Positions 43,715 to 52,863 of a stretch of 53,319 nt of DNA are shown in pieces. The notes under the pieces were generated by a model. It was given only the letters and a program-made list of their open reading frames with translations, was not told where the DNA came from and did no database searches. The position numbers were made by a program, and so were the translations under genes. Numbering within the stretch: position 1 is the first letter of the stretch; the number at the start of each line of letters is the position of its first letter. The DNA comes from BMS3ABIN04 sp965554225 (GTDB lineage Bacteria > Bacteroidota > Ignavibacteria > Ignavibacteriales > Melioribacteraceae), in assembly GCA_965554225.1 (NCBI GenBank), contig CBEVZC010000004.1, positions 1-53,319 of the forward strand. Direction: 5' to 3'.

Positions 43715-46348
43715 TCAATTTAACAGAAGCGCATTAAACAACAGTTTGTACGTACTTTGCGTAGAAGCCCTGAATTGCGGATTGAACGCAAATAAAATCA
43801 ATTGTCCCTTGTTTTTCTTTACCCAGACCAAACCGACCTTATTTCCAAGTTTTTCTATTTTCTCACCGTAACCGCTCAGTAAAATATCCTTTTCCGGAAA
43901 GTAGCCAATTACTCGTCTGTCCAAATCGAAATGAGGAATTGAGGTTGTGAATACCGGTCTGGCTCTAAAGAAAACTCCGACCTCGTCTTCCATTCCGTAA
44001 GTTAAAGGATGATCTTTTTTTAGTTTAAGTCTGACTAACGATCCCGGAACATACAACCCGTTTTTCCGGAGTGAACTTGATATGTCATTTACCGGAAGCC
44101 TGAATTCCTCTTTGTCGTTATTTCCATGTTCCAATGTTAATGTTCCCATAAAAAGTCCGGTTGAATTTCCCCACGAAATAATTTTCCCGCCGTTATCCAA
44201 AAACGATAAAATTTTCTGCATTCCCTTTTTCCCAATTCCTTTCGTAAACTCAGGCGGGTAACTGCTCGGGTAATAATCATTTTTAGATTTGTATTTTCCG
44301 CTCATTAGAATATCTTTATTAGCGTTGGGAAATATTATAATGTCAAAATTTTTGAAGTTTGTTTTTTCAACTTCTCCCGGATAGACAACTTTATACGGGA
44401 TATCGTAAGTATCGAAAATGAATCTCGTCCAACCCGCATCCATATCGTGAAAATATGTTTGAATCAATGCAATTCTCGGTACAGCAAAGGGTTCCGAATT
44501 AACAGCAATTTTCTCCTTGGCAAACAAGGGCGATACTTTTAAGTTATTTAAAAGCGAGTGAGTTTTTTTGTTTTTGTAAATCACAAAACTTCCTTCGGGA
44601 ATAGTTTTTCCATCGACGTTAACTTTTCCGGTTAACCGTTCAACCTTTAATCCCATTTTCTTAGCGGTAAAAGCGGCTTTGTAGCTTTCGTTATTATTTG
44701 CCGTAAAAAATGCGGCTTTGTAGTTTGCAGGTTCAGGTAAATTGAGCGAGAAAGGGAAACTTAATTTTTGTAATGAGTTATTGAGTTCTGCAGATTTCGT
44801 ATCAACTTCTATTGATGTAAGACCTCTGTGTAAGGGGAGTGACCAAGTTGTAATATCGTAAGGTCTTATTAATTTTCCATTTGGTGTATAATGACGAACC
44901 GGGAAATTTTGTTTTTCCATTACTTCTTTAACAAAAGCACGGTAAGGTTGAGATAAAGGAATTACAATATCGCCGGATTTAAAATCTTTTCCGTTAATCT
45001 TTAAGTTTGAAATTAATTTATAAGTTTTAATTCCGTGTTCGTTTAATAGGTTTACCGTTTCTACAAGCTCGCTTTCGTCATGCTGTTTTAACGGCAGAAT
45101 ATAAAAATACGGCGGTTGGGTTTTTCCCAACTCAACTTCCTTTTTGCAAAGATCGTTTCTGTACTGAAGTATCCTTTTTTTGTGCAACGCGGCGGTTTTA
45201 ATTATCGACATAGTCGAGGAGATTTCGTATTTAACAATATCCGATAGTCTCCACCATCCGCCCTTCCACGGTGCGGGCATGTTTATACTTTTTTTATACT
45301 CGGATAGACCTTTACCGCGCGCGTTTAATTCCGTCGGTTCAACATAAACGGGTTTAGCGTAATCGGCGCTTGCACATTCGGTTAAAAAGCCTATCACATT
45401 TTTCCAAATACATGTTTCGGTAGAACCCGGCCAATAATCATCGAATAAATAATGCTGCGATACACCGGTTAGTCCGTCTTTCGTCATATCGGTAATTAAG
45501 TTCGACCCAAACACTCCCGACCAGTTCCAAATACCGGCATCTATGTTTTCAGCAATAGGATCGTGCGGCGGCGGGACGTAATAGCGCGCCGTTGTAGAGC
45601 CCATTTGATGTTTTTCCACCATTACTTGCGGATACCAAACAGTATTATAAATTCTTGCTATTGCTTTTGTGTCTTTCTGACTAAGAGTAACAAAATCGCG
45701 GTTGTTATCATGTCCAACATATTTATGATATACTCCTGGCATGGAACTTCCTTCGTACTTTGTTCCTTTATATTTTTTGTAATGATTTACAACCATATCC
45801 ATTCCGTCGGGATTATGACAAGGAACCATCATATAAACCGCATTGTTTAGCCATGAAGTTTTTAACGGATCGGTTGTAGTGGCCAAATCATATACAATTA
45901 ATGGTGCGGCTTGCGAAGGACCGACTTCATCCGAATGCATTGAGAGTGTTGCCAAAACAAAAACTTTACCCTCGTTAAATAATTTTTGTCTTTGTTTTTC
46001 CGCTAAGTTATAGTTTAGCGCAAGTTCTTTATTTATACTTTTCAATCGATCCAGATTCAAAATATTTTGAGCTGAAGAAATAAAACATATATACATTTTT
46101 TTCCCGAGCGGCGATTTACCTATTTCAACTAATTTAATTCTGGGAGACGACTTATCAACTTTCTGTAAATAGGAAATTAATTGTTCGTAATCGATCAGCA
46201 TTCTATCGGTCCCGGGATTAAAACCGAAATATTTTTCCGGTGTTTGTATTCCGGTTAAGTTTTGAGCAACTAAATTAGCGGATAATAAAAAAAGAAACAG
46301 AAATGAAGTAATTAAAATGAAAGAGAATACTTTTGATTTTGCGGACAT
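43715..46348 (-). CDS. Secreted M14 zinc carboxypeptidase
   Basis: An 877-residue exported peptidase. I start it at ATG 46348, 37 codons after the longest possible ATG (46459), because this puts a regular signal peptide (KSKVFSFILITSFLFLFLLS, cleavage near VAQ) at the N-terminus behind GGAGA. The M14 domain is intact: HSDEVG holds zinc ligands H138 and E141, the third His is probably H247 in EKHQMG, and HNPDGMD and HDNNRDF follow family pattern. The C-terminal half has a class I glutamine-amidotransferase-like fold (LDNGGKIISWGNSTG) found in related proteins. It may trim peptides or peptidoglycan stems in the envelope. Divergent from the lipoprotein gene at 46513. Confidence 0.9.
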   Translation of the reverse strand: MSAKSKVFSFILITSFLFLFLLSANLVAQNLTGIQTPEKYFGFNPGTDRMLIDYEQLISYLQKVDKSSPRIKLVEIGKSPLGKKMYICFISSAQNILNLDRLKSINKELALNYNLAEKQRQKLFNEGKVFVLATLSMHSDEVGPSQAAPLIVYDLATTTDPLKTSWLNNAVYMMVPCHNPDGMDMVVNHYKKYKGTKYEGSSMPGVYHKYVGHDNNRDFVTLSQKDTKAIARIYNTVWYPQVMVEKHQMGSTTARYYVPPPHDPIAENIDAGIWNWSGVFGSNLITDMTKDGLTGVSQHYLFDDYWPGSTETCIWKNVIGFLTECASADYAKPVYVEPTELNARGKGLSEYKKSINMPAPWKGGWWRLSDIVKYEISSTMSIIKTAALHKKRILQYRNDLCKKEVELGKTQPPYFYILPLKQHDESELVETVNLLNEHGIKTYKLISNLKINGKDFKSGDIVIPLSQPYRAFVKEVMEKQNFPVRHYTPNGKLIRPYDITTWSLPLHRGLTSIEVDTKSAELNNSLQKLSFPFSLNLPEPANYKAAFFTANNNESYKAAFTAKKMGLKVERLTGKVNVDGKTIPEGSFVIYKNKKTHSLLNNLKVSPLFAKEKIAVNSEPFAVPRIALIQTYFHDMDAGWTRFIFDTYDIPYKVVYPGEVEKTNFKNFDIIIFPNANKDILMSGKYKSKNDYYPSSYPPEFTKGIGKKGMQKILSFLDNGGKIISWGNSTGLFMGTLTLEHGNNDKEEFRLPVNDISSSLRKNGLYVPGSLVRLKLKKDHPLTYGMEDEVGVFFRARPVFTTSIPHFDLDRRVIGYFPEKDILLSGYGEKIEKLGNKVGLVWVKKNKGQLILFAFNPQFRASTQSTYKLLFNALLLN

Positions 46349-46512
46349 CTTTTCTCCGGTTTTTCGTTGTCGATTTAGATTTTTGCAATATAGCAAAAAA
46401 ATATCATTGCGTTTACAAAAAACAAATTTGAAAAATATTTTAGGAACTAAACCTTTCATTAAGAATTCTTGTCTAAATTTATATTCAATTAATATTTCCG
46501 AGGATCATTGAG

Positions 46513-47295
46513 ATGAAGAAAATATCTGTATTTGCATTTTTCGTTTTATTTATATTTTCCGGATGCAGCAGTTATTCTATTGTGAGTAGAGAAGTTAACC
46601 AACAAATTAAAATTGACGGCAAACTGAATGATTGGGACGGAAAGCTAAAGTATTTCAAAGATGAAAAAATAGCTGTCGGAGTTTTAAACGACCCGGATAA
46701 TTTATATCTCTCTTTATCCACAGCCGATAAAGGAAACATAATTAAAATCCTTAAGATGGGATTTACAATTTGGTTTGAACCCGGGAATGAAAAGGGGGAA
46801 ACCATCGGTATTCAATATCCCATCAAAAAAGAAAGAGCAACGCCGGAAAGATTTGTAAAATCCAACAGGAATCCATCCGGCGGTAAAATAATTGAGAAAA
46901 TGATTAACAATAATAAATTAAATAATAGTGAGTATTTGGTAATTAATGATGACAATTTTCCTCTCGGAGCTTATTCTTTAACAGATAAAAGCGGAGTGAA
47001 AATCAGGTTGAGTTACAATGCCGGCAGATTAGTCTACGAATTAAAAATACCAAACAGAGCCGGGAAATACTTCCCCTTAAATTTAACTGCACTTGATAAT
47101 AATATTTTAAGAATAAAGTTTTCTACAAGTAAACCGGAAAAACCCTTACGGGAAAAAGTCTCTGCATCACCGCGCATCGGGAAGGGAAGCAGAACCGGCG
47201 GTATGAGAAGGGGAAGAAGGCAAAGCCCGCAAGCAAGAAATTCCGGTTTTACCGATCGGATTGAATTTGAAGTTAAAGTCACGCTTAGCCGGTAG
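46513..47295 (+). CDS. Lipoprotein with CBM9/DOMON-like domain
   Basis: A 260-residue lipoprotein: signal peptide with lipobox FSGC (Cys18). The body (about 30-200) shows the pattern of carbohydrate-binding module 9/DOMON domains: IKIDGKLNDWDGKLKYFKD, VGVLNDPDNLYLSLST, FTIWFEPGNEKGE and VYELKIPNR. These bind sugars or haem in other proteins; I cannot tell which here. An Arg/Gly-rich stretch near the end (SRTGGMRRGRRQSP) interrupts the last strand pair. A GAGG ribosome site lies just upstream of ATG. It has no same-strand partner nearby. Confidence 0.8.
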   Translation: MKKISVFAFFVLFIFSGCSSYSIVSREVNQQIKIDGKLNDWDGKLKYFKDEKIAVGVLNDPDNLYLSLSTADKGNIIKILKMGFTIWFEPGNEKGETIGIQYPIKKERATPERFVKSNRNPSGGKIIEKMINNNKLNNSEYLVINDDNFPLGAYSLTDKSGVKIRLSYNAGRLVYELKIPNRAGKYFPLNLTALDNNILRIKFSTSKPEKPLREKVSASPRIGKGSRTGGMRRGRRQSPQARNSGFTDRIEFEVKVTLSR

Positions 47296-47618
47296 AACAA
47301 TTCTTTGGATTCCCCTTTGAAAAAAGTTGGGGTTTTCCCAGTAAAATAAATCCGGTATTCTGTTTTAGAGAACATTAAATCAACAATACTTAATCTTGAC
47401 ATTTTTCCTATTAAAAATTAGTTTTATTAATTATAATTAAGCATTCCTTGCGAGAAACGTTTTGACAAACTATTGTTGAACTTTTTCTCATTGCATCTCT
47501 TTTGTGCTTCTCCCAAGGCTATTAAAAATTATTAAGTCAACAAATTGTATGAAATCAGACTCTTTGGTTTTTACCGAAATAGAAATAATTAATTTGTCCT
47601 TGTATAGTGGAGGTAAAC
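47296..47618. other. 323-bp interval without a gene
   Basis: I see no convincing coding frame, terminator or tRNA. A weak hairpin CCCC/GGGG lies just after the lipoprotein gene. TTTG (47563-47566) and TAATTTG (47590-47596) could be promoter boxes for the next gene with a long 23-bp spacer, but this is tentative. Confidence 0.4.
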
Positions 47619-47975
47619 ATGAACGAAAATTTAATCTACTCTTCGGAATCAACGTATAAAAATCTTTGGCAAAAGTATAGGATTTTTGAAAATCATCTTG
47701 AATTTGATACACTATTTGGTGTTTTAACAATTCCGTTTGAACAAATTGAGAGTATTGAAATTCAAGATTCGGATGTAAAAGATCTACTAAAAGGAGATTT
47801 GAAACTTAAGGGATTTAAACCGGCGTTAAAGTTGGATTGGGCTAATTTTCAAGAGCATGTTGTTCTGGATAAAAACGGTGGGTTTTGTAAGAGATTTCTA
47901 TTTACTCCCCAAAATTCTGTGGAGTTTAAAGAAGTTCTACAAAGCGCATTGAAAAATTTTTGGGAAAAACAATAA
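47619..47975 (+). CDS. Small PH-like protein
   Basis: A 118-residue soluble protein. I use ATG 47619 because GGAGG at 47609-47613 sits five bases before it; the upstream GTG (47607) overlaps that ribosome site and is unlikely. The beta-strand pattern (LEFDTLFGVLTIPFEQIESI, LKLKGFKPALKLDW, HVVLDKNGGFCKRFLFTP) and the final helix VEFKEVLQSALKNF resemble bacterial PH-like (YdbT/DUF304-type) domains. No function is known. It starts a run of three small same-strand genes. Confidence 0.7.
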   Translation: MNENLIYSSESTYKNLWQKYRIFENHLEFDTLFGVLTIPFEQIESIEIQDSDVKDLLKGDLKLKGFKPALKLDWANFQEHVVLDKNGGFCKRFLFTPQNSVEFKEVLQSALKNFWEKQ

Positions 47976-48019
47976 TACTTTAACTGATCATTTTTTGTTG
48001 TAATTAATTTTGATGAACA

Positions 48020-48370
48020 ATGCTATTTAATTCTAAAAAGAATTCTGTACAGAGATTGGCTGATAATTTTCCAACAGATAATTTCCCTATTGATAAATCA
48101 GTATTAAAAAATACTGTTCAAGTTGGGAGAATACGTTTCAGACGGTGCGCTTCGTTTTGCTTAGATAAAGAAGGTATTTATTTGCGAATCAGATTTATTT
48201 TTAAGAGTTATCCGGATATTTTTATTCCATGGAACCTTATTAAGGAAGCTAGAAAATCAAAGCTATATAGTATGAAAGCAGTCCAATTTATCCTCTCGGA
48301 TCCGAGTTTGCCATCAATAAAAATTTATGAAAAGCATTGTGATAGTAGTTTTACAAATTATAATCACTGA
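48020..48370 (+). CDS. Small hypothetical protein
   Basis: Unrecognised 116-residue soluble protein. Beta segments FCLDKEGIYLRIRFIFKSYP and DIFIPWNLIKEARKSKLYSM are like PH-type proteins with a conserved IPW motif, so it may be a distant relative of its upstream neighbour. The C-terminus (HCDSSFTNYNH) looks short relative to the strand pattern and may have been cut. The start ATG has no clear Shine-Dalgarno. Confidence 0.6.
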   Translation: MLFNSKKNSVQRLADNFPTDNFPIDKSVLKNTVQVGRIRFRRCASFCLDKEGIYLRIRFIFKSYPDIFIPWNLIKEARKSKLYSMKAVQFILSDPSLPSIKIYEKHCDSSFTNYNH

Positions 48371-48385
48371 TCTTGGCGGAATACA

Positions 48386-48586
48386 ATGAAAGTAAAAACA
48401 TTTCTTAGTAATTTTTCGATCATATTTGTTATTACGTTAATTGTTAGTCTGATTGTAACTTATCTTTATAACTTAATAACACATGGAACCGGTTTAATTG
48501 ATTGGGCAACAGCATTTAATTTAGCTATTATTTTCGGAATAATATTTCCGACAATAAGCTTAATAGAAAAAAGACAAAAAGATTGA
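48386..48586 (+). CDS. Two-span small membrane protein (66 aa)
   Basis: A complete small protein: Lys at the N-terminus, two membrane segments (FSIIFVITLIVSLIVTYLYN and TAFNLAIIFGIIFPTISL) joined by a short loop with the motif HGTGLIDWATAF, and a KRQKD tail. I recall similar proteins in Bacteroidota. The reverse OmpA frame runs antisense through its 3' half, but that extension has no OmpA features, so this is the real gene. It begins 15 bp after the preceding gene. Function unknown. Confidence 0.7.
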   Translation: MKVKTFLSNFSIIFVITLIVSLIVTYLYNLITHGTGLIDWATAFNLAIIFGIIFPTISLIEKRQKD

Positions 48587-49269
48587 TTCTTTGCAATCGG
48601 TTTAGTTTCACCATAACCAATAGCAGTAACGTCTTGGGGTGATAGATTCATATTGGCAAGCAAATACTGTTTTACGGAATTAGCTCTTTCTTGAGAAAGT
48701 TCCATGTTCTTGTCATCGCTTCCAAACGAATCTGTATGTCCTTCGATAGTAATTTTAGAATTCAGAACTAATTTAATTCCTTTTTGAACCTTGGCAAGTA
48801 ATCCGAAATTTTGTGATTCAATAATTGCTTTGCCCGAGGGAAAACTTAATCCTACAAGTCTAATTATAATATCGTTACCCGATTTGTAAATTAATGCTTC
48901 GTTATCATTAAATAATTTTCTTATACTTTCGTACTGTTGGCGGATCTTTGCGATTTTAGCCATTTGTTCGGCAAGTTTGAATTTTTCTTTAGACATTCCG
49001 CTGACTTGCTTTTCTAATAATGCAACTTTCTGTTGAGTTTCTTCAAGTACGTTAGCCAAACTATCGTTCTGATTTTGTAGATTATTTACTAATTCTGCTA
49101 AGTATTCTGCAACCCTTTCAAATCCAAGACTAAAATTGGGTTTACTATTTAGGGCAACAGTTATTTGATTTAAAGCCGCCTCGCCTTGCAAAATAACATC
49201 TTCTAATGATTTATCTGAATCTTCTATTTCCGTTAACGAGTTTGATAATTCGATTGCTGCGGGAATTAT
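48587..49269 (-). pseudogene. OmpA-family protein fragment lacking both ends
   Basis: A minus-strand open frame has a coiled-coil stretch (LANVLEETQQKVALLEKQVS) and an OmpA C-terminal peptidoglycan-binding domain: GHTDSFGSDDKNMELSQERA, with the Asp and Arg that hold diaminopimelate, and TAIGYGETKPIAKN. The frame ends abruptly after KN: the family needs about 15 more residues (N-RRI-V), but the sequence runs straight into the end of the small membrane gene on the other strand. Upstream the frame has no ATG or signal peptide and meets a stop at 49272-49270. Both ends are missing, so it is not functional as an envelope anchor. Confidence 0.7.
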
Positions 49270-49594
49270 TTATTCCAAGGAATTTACACAAAACATGTCT
49301 TTTGACTTGAATTTAGAATACCGGTTCCATCTAAACAGTGGAATTAATAATTCCGATTTTTTTATTTACTCGGATTTAGGTTATTATATTAACAAAATTC
49401 AACTGATCCTTGGTCTTTATTACTCTTCATATTCAAATAGGATAAATAAAAATAAATTTACGATAAATAACGGTACAACTATCGAAAGGAATGATAATTT
49501 TATTTTAGTATTAAATTTTCCAATTGATATCTACGGCAAAAATGCAAAACAAGTCTTCGGTTTCGGCTTCGCATTTACATATCCTGTAAAATAA
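49262..49594 (+). pseudogene. C-terminal fragment of an outer-membrane beta-barrel protein
   Basis: The frame GIIYSKEFTQNMSFDLNLEY followed by alternating strands (FFIYSDLGYYI, LILGLYYSSYS, FILVLNFPIDIYG, VFGFGFAFTYPVK) matches the last six or so strands of a beta-barrel. The only start (ATG 49295) would leave no signal peptide, and homology-like sequence starts before it. The left edge meets the 5' edge of the reversed OmpA fragment near 49262-49270, so the rest of this gene was probably lost in the same rearrangement. Confidence 0.55.
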
Positions 49595-49707
49595 AGCATT
49601 TTGATGGAATAAAATAAAAAAAAACAGGTATGCGGAATAAGTTTTCAATAAATTTCTGTCTATCTTTGGTGTTAATTTTTTTAAATAAATAAGAAAGTGA
49701 TACCGTA

Positions 49708-50151
49708 ATGAAAACGATTATTTTATTAATACATATATTATCCGCAACAATGTGGGTAGGCGGATACCTAATGCTTTCATTTACATCTTTACCGAAAGCT
49801 CTAAAAAACAAATCGCCTGAAAATATTGCCCAACTTAAAAAGGACTACAATAAAATATCTATTCACATTTTAATTCTGCAACTCCTTACCGGTCTTTGGT
49901 TGGCATATTATTTTGTTCCGGACATCGCAGCGTGGTTTTCTTTTAAATTAATTTATTCTCATTTAATTGTTGGAAAGCTTTCGCTTTTAGTAATTACTTT
50001 TATTTTGGCAATTTATGGTAGAACAAAAATTATTCCAAAGCTAAACGAAAATAATCTTAAAGCTTTTGCGGTAAATATTTTTGTGGTAACTCTTCTTTCG
50101 ATAGGATTTGTTTTTATTGGAATATTGTTCAAAACCGGTGGAGCGATTTAG
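49708..50151 (+). CDS. CopD-like four-helix membrane protein
   Basis: A 147-residue inner-membrane protein with four hydrophobic segments (about 2-24, 50-70, 80-104, 120-141). The first contains IHILSATMWVGGYLM, typical of the CopD/DUF2269/HupE-like fold in which the first-helix His and a His in the second helix may bind haem or copper (KISIHILILQLLTGLWLAYY). A further His occurs at YSHLIVGKLS. The start ATG has no strong Shine-Dalgarno. No cop genes lie nearby, so the role is open. Confidence 0.75.
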   Translation: MKTIILLIHILSATMWVGGYLMLSFTSLPKALKNKSPENIAQLKKDYNKISIHILILQLLTGLWLAYYFVPDIAAWFSFKLIYSHLIVGKLSLLVITFILAIYGRTKIIPKLNENNLKAFAVNIFVVTLLSIGFVFIGILFKTGGAI

Positions 50152-50194
50152 ATTAAGATATATGAGTAGGTTTTTATTCTCTCCGTAATTATTG

Positions 50195-50202
50195 TAACTT
50201 TG
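50195..50202 (+). promoter_or_regulatory. Candidate -7 box for the nagB fusion gene
   Basis: TAACTTTG matches the Bacteroidota -7 consensus TAnnTTTG exactly and lies 42 bp before the start codon. No good -33 TTTG is found at the usual distance, so this is partial support only. Confidence 0.35.
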
Positions 50203-50244
50203 ACTTCCAAATATTTTTAATAGTTAAACTAGTGAGCAGAATAG

Positions 50245-52614
50245 ATGCAAAATTCAATTTATTCAAAATTAAAAGTAAAAAATATTTCCAAAGTTGAACA
50301 ATATTATTTGGAACTTTCCCGTAAAAAGTTAATCTATGAACCGACAGAAAAAATTCCCGTTATCCAAGTCGATAACTTTCCCGAACTCGGAAAATTAACG
50401 GCGCTGCGGTTTATTGAATGGGTGCAGAATAATCCCGGCGGAGTAATTTCTTTACCAACAGGAAAAACTCCGGAACACTTTATCAAATGGGTTTCATACT
50501 TTGTAAATAATTGGAAAACAAATAAAGTAAAAGATGAAATTGCAAAAGTGGGTTTGGACCCGACTAAAAAACCTCAATTAAAAGGTTTACATTTTGTCCA
50601 GATTGACGAGTTCTATCCGATTAATTCTGCTCAACATAACAGCTTTTATTTTTATATTCAAAAGTATTATATCAACAATTTGGGTCTTGATCCTAAGAAG
50701 GCTTTGTTAATAAATACAAATAAAATAGGAACAGCAGAAAATTTACCGTTAAACGAAATTTTCCCTGATCAAAAAGTTGATCTCTCATTAAGGACACGTT
50801 TTGCAGGTAACCGGCTTGAAAGACTTCAAAAAAGAACTATAGAAATTGTGGACGAGTTTTGTACGAACTATGAAAATAAGATAAGAGAAATGGGAGGAAT
50901 AGGTTTTTTCCTTGGCGGTATTGGTCCGGACGGACACATAGGATTTAATGTAAAAGGAAGTGATCACTTTTCAACCACACGATTAACCGAAACTAATTAC
51001 GAAACTCAAGCCGCAGCGGCAACGGATTTAGGCGGAATTGAAGTTTCACGAAATAGATTAGTAATTACTATCGGATTGAATACGATTACTTATAAAAAAG
51101 ATGCTACTGCTATCATCATTGCTGCGGGCGAAGCAAAAGCTAATATTCTTAAAGCATCTATCGAAAACAGTGAGACAAATGAATACCCGGCAACTGTTCT
51201 GCAAAAATTAAAAAATGCACGGTTTTACTTAACAAACGGCGCTGCTTTACGCCTAACCGAACGCAGATTCGTAAACCTGCAAAATGAAACTCCGCTTTCA
51301 CAAGCATCTATCGAACGGGCTGTTATAAATCTTGCAAAAGAAAAGAATAAGCAAGTTAAAGATTTAACAATTAAAGATTATAGAAACAATAAACTTGCCG
51401 ATTTAGTATTGAAAAAATCGGGACAAACACCGAGAAAATTAAATGCTTTAATTAGCGCTGCGGTGAACGAAAGATTTAACAGAGGATTAGCCGTTCTTGA
51501 AAACGAAACCATTCTGCACACAGCGCCGCATCACGATGATATAATGTTGGGATATTTGCCTTATATTGTTCACCTTGTAAGAACTCCTTCTAATGAACAT
51601 CATTTTACAACTCTTACAAGCGGATTTACAGCTGTAACTAATAATTATATGATAGAGGTTTTGGAAACACTAATAGCTTTTTTAAGAAAATCCGAATTTA
51701 AAAAACGATTTAAAAAGAATTATTTTAAACCGGAATTTATTGAGGGAAGAAACAGAGATGTTAATTTATACTTAGATGGAATTGCTTTCCACAGCAGAAC
51801 GTTGAAGAAAGAAGCTACTTCAAGAAGACTTTTAAGAAACCTTATTGAGCTATACGGTAAATACGATTATAAATTCCTTCAGGATAAAGTTAAAGAGTTG
51901 ATTAAATACTTTAATAAACAATACCCGGGACAAAAAGATATTCCGCAGATGCAGAAGTACAAAGGAATGCTTCGCGAATGGGAAGAGGAAATATTATGGG
52001 CATATTTAGGTTTTAATTCCGATAGCGTATCGCACTTGAGATTAGGGTTTTATCAAGGTGAAATATTTACCGAAAATCCCGAAATGCGCAGAGATGTATT
52101 GCCCGTGCTGGAATTGTTACGAAAGGTTAAACCAACAATTGTTACCGTAGCATTGGATCCGGAAGGCAGTGGTCCCGACACGCATTACAAAGTTCTGCAG
52201 GCAATTTCCGAAGCACTAAAGTTATACGAAAAAGAAGCTGATGTATCTAATTTAAGAATTTGGGGTTATAGAAATATTTGGTACAGGTTCCATCCTTCGG
52301 AAGCCAATATGTACATTCCCGTAAGTTTAAATTCCTTTGCAATTCTTGAGAACGCATTTATGAAAAGTTACGGCTCGCAGAAAAACGCAAGTTTCCCAAG
52401 TTGGGAATTAGACGGTCCGTTTTACCGTTTAGCTCATAAAGTTCAGGTCGATCAATACGATACGATAAGACTTTGCTTAGGAAACAATTTCTTCCTGAAT
52501 AATGAAAGTCCGCGCGTTAGAGCCGCACACGGAATGATTTACCTGAAAGAATTAACGCTTGATGAATTCTATACAAAATCTATAGAGTTAAGAAAATTGA
52601 CGGAAAGTTTTTAA
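50245..52614 (+). CDS. nagB: Glucosamine-6-phosphate deaminase fused to PIG-L domain
   Basis: A 789-residue two-domain protein. The N-terminal 340 or so residues are a NagB isomerase-deaminase converting glucosamine-6-phosphate to fructose-6-phosphate and ammonia: SLPTGKTPEHFIKW phosphate loop, HFVQIDEFYP with catalytic Asp, and GGIGPDGHIGFN (224 on; H231). A linker is followed by a PIG-L/LmbE-like deacetylase domain with TAPHHDDIMLGY (H429-D432); the usual HPDDE becomes HHDDI. Large NagB-PIG-L fusions are common in Bacteroidota, about 640-660 residues; this one is longer because of helical inserts (about 480-580). The PIG-L part may act on an amino sugar, but its role is unproven. Confidence 0.92.
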   Translation: MQNSIYSKLKVKNISKVEQYYLELSRKKLIYEPTEKIPVIQVDNFPELGKLTALRFIEWVQNNPGGVISLPTGKTPEHFIKWVSYFVNNWKTNKVKDEIAKVGLDPTKKPQLKGLHFVQIDEFYPINSAQHNSFYFYIQKYYINNLGLDPKKALLINTNKIGTAENLPLNEIFPDQKVDLSLRTRFAGNRLERLQKRTIEIVDEFCTNYENKIREMGGIGFFLGGIGPDGHIGFNVKGSDHFSTTRLTETNYETQAAAATDLGGIEVSRNRLVITIGLNTITYKKDATAIIIAAGEAKANILKASIENSETNEYPATVLQKLKNARFYLTNGAALRLTERRFVNLQNETPLSQASIERAVINLAKEKNKQVKDLTIKDYRNNKLADLVLKKSGQTPRKLNALISAAVNERFNRGLAVLENETILHTAPHHDDIMLGYLPYIVHLVRTPSNEHHFTTLTSGFTAVTNNYMIEVLETLIAFLRKSEFKKRFKKNYFKPEFIEGRNRDVNLYLDGIAFHSRTLKKEATSRRLLRNLIELYGKYDYKFLQDKVKELIKYFNKQYPGQKDIPQMQKYKGMLREWEEEILWAYLGFNSDSVSHLRLGFYQGEIFTENPEMRRDVLPVLELLRKVKPTIVTVALDPEGSGPDTHYKVLQAISEALKLYEKEADVSNLRIWGYRNIWYRFHPSEANMYIPVSLNSFAILENAFMKSYGSQKNASFPSWELDGPFYRLAHKVQVDQYDTIRLCLGNNFFLNNESPRVRAAHGMIYLKELTLDEFYTKSIELRKLTESF

Positions 52615-52649
52615 GGAATTAACGTAAATAGTCAGTGGTTGGTGGCAAG

Positions 52650-52810
52650 CAAAAACGTTAAAAGTAGAAACGAAAAGTCAGAATTTAGAAATCAGAATAA
52701 TAGGACACTGATTTATTACGATTTTTTATGATCAACACAGATATTAACAATATAATAATTTTATATAGTTCTCAATTCTAAATTTTCCATTCTCAATTAT
52801 TTTATTTCTC
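52650..52810. repeat. Degenerate intergenic AT-rich repeat region
   Basis: Between the nagB fusion and the next gene lie short degenerate repeats: AAAAGTCAGAATTTAGAAATCAGAA (52670s, shown in part as AGTCAGAATTTAGAAATCAG) and TTCTCAATTCTAAATTTTCC / ATTCTCAATTATTTT near 52770-52805. They are not perfect arrays. The first resembles the codon run inside the T9SS cargo gene at about 20130-20165. No gene is apparent. Confidence 0.4.
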
Positions 52811-52863
52811 TAAACATTTTATACTTCATGTTCGAAAATAGAGAATAGCAAAATGGAGGTAAA

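Noticed and set aside
45563..45850. 95-codon plus-strand frame inside the M14 gene
   Set aside because: Shadow of a conserved coding region, with no ribosome site.
46349..46459. Longer N-terminus for the M14 carboxypeptidase
   Set aside because: It would put 37 residues before a regular signal peptide; the internal ATG has a GGAGA ribosome site.
48466..48586. C-terminal end of the OmpA frame running through the small membrane gene
   Set aside because: These 40 codons (KLIVGNIIPKIIAKL etc.) lack OmpA features and are antisense to a plausible real gene.
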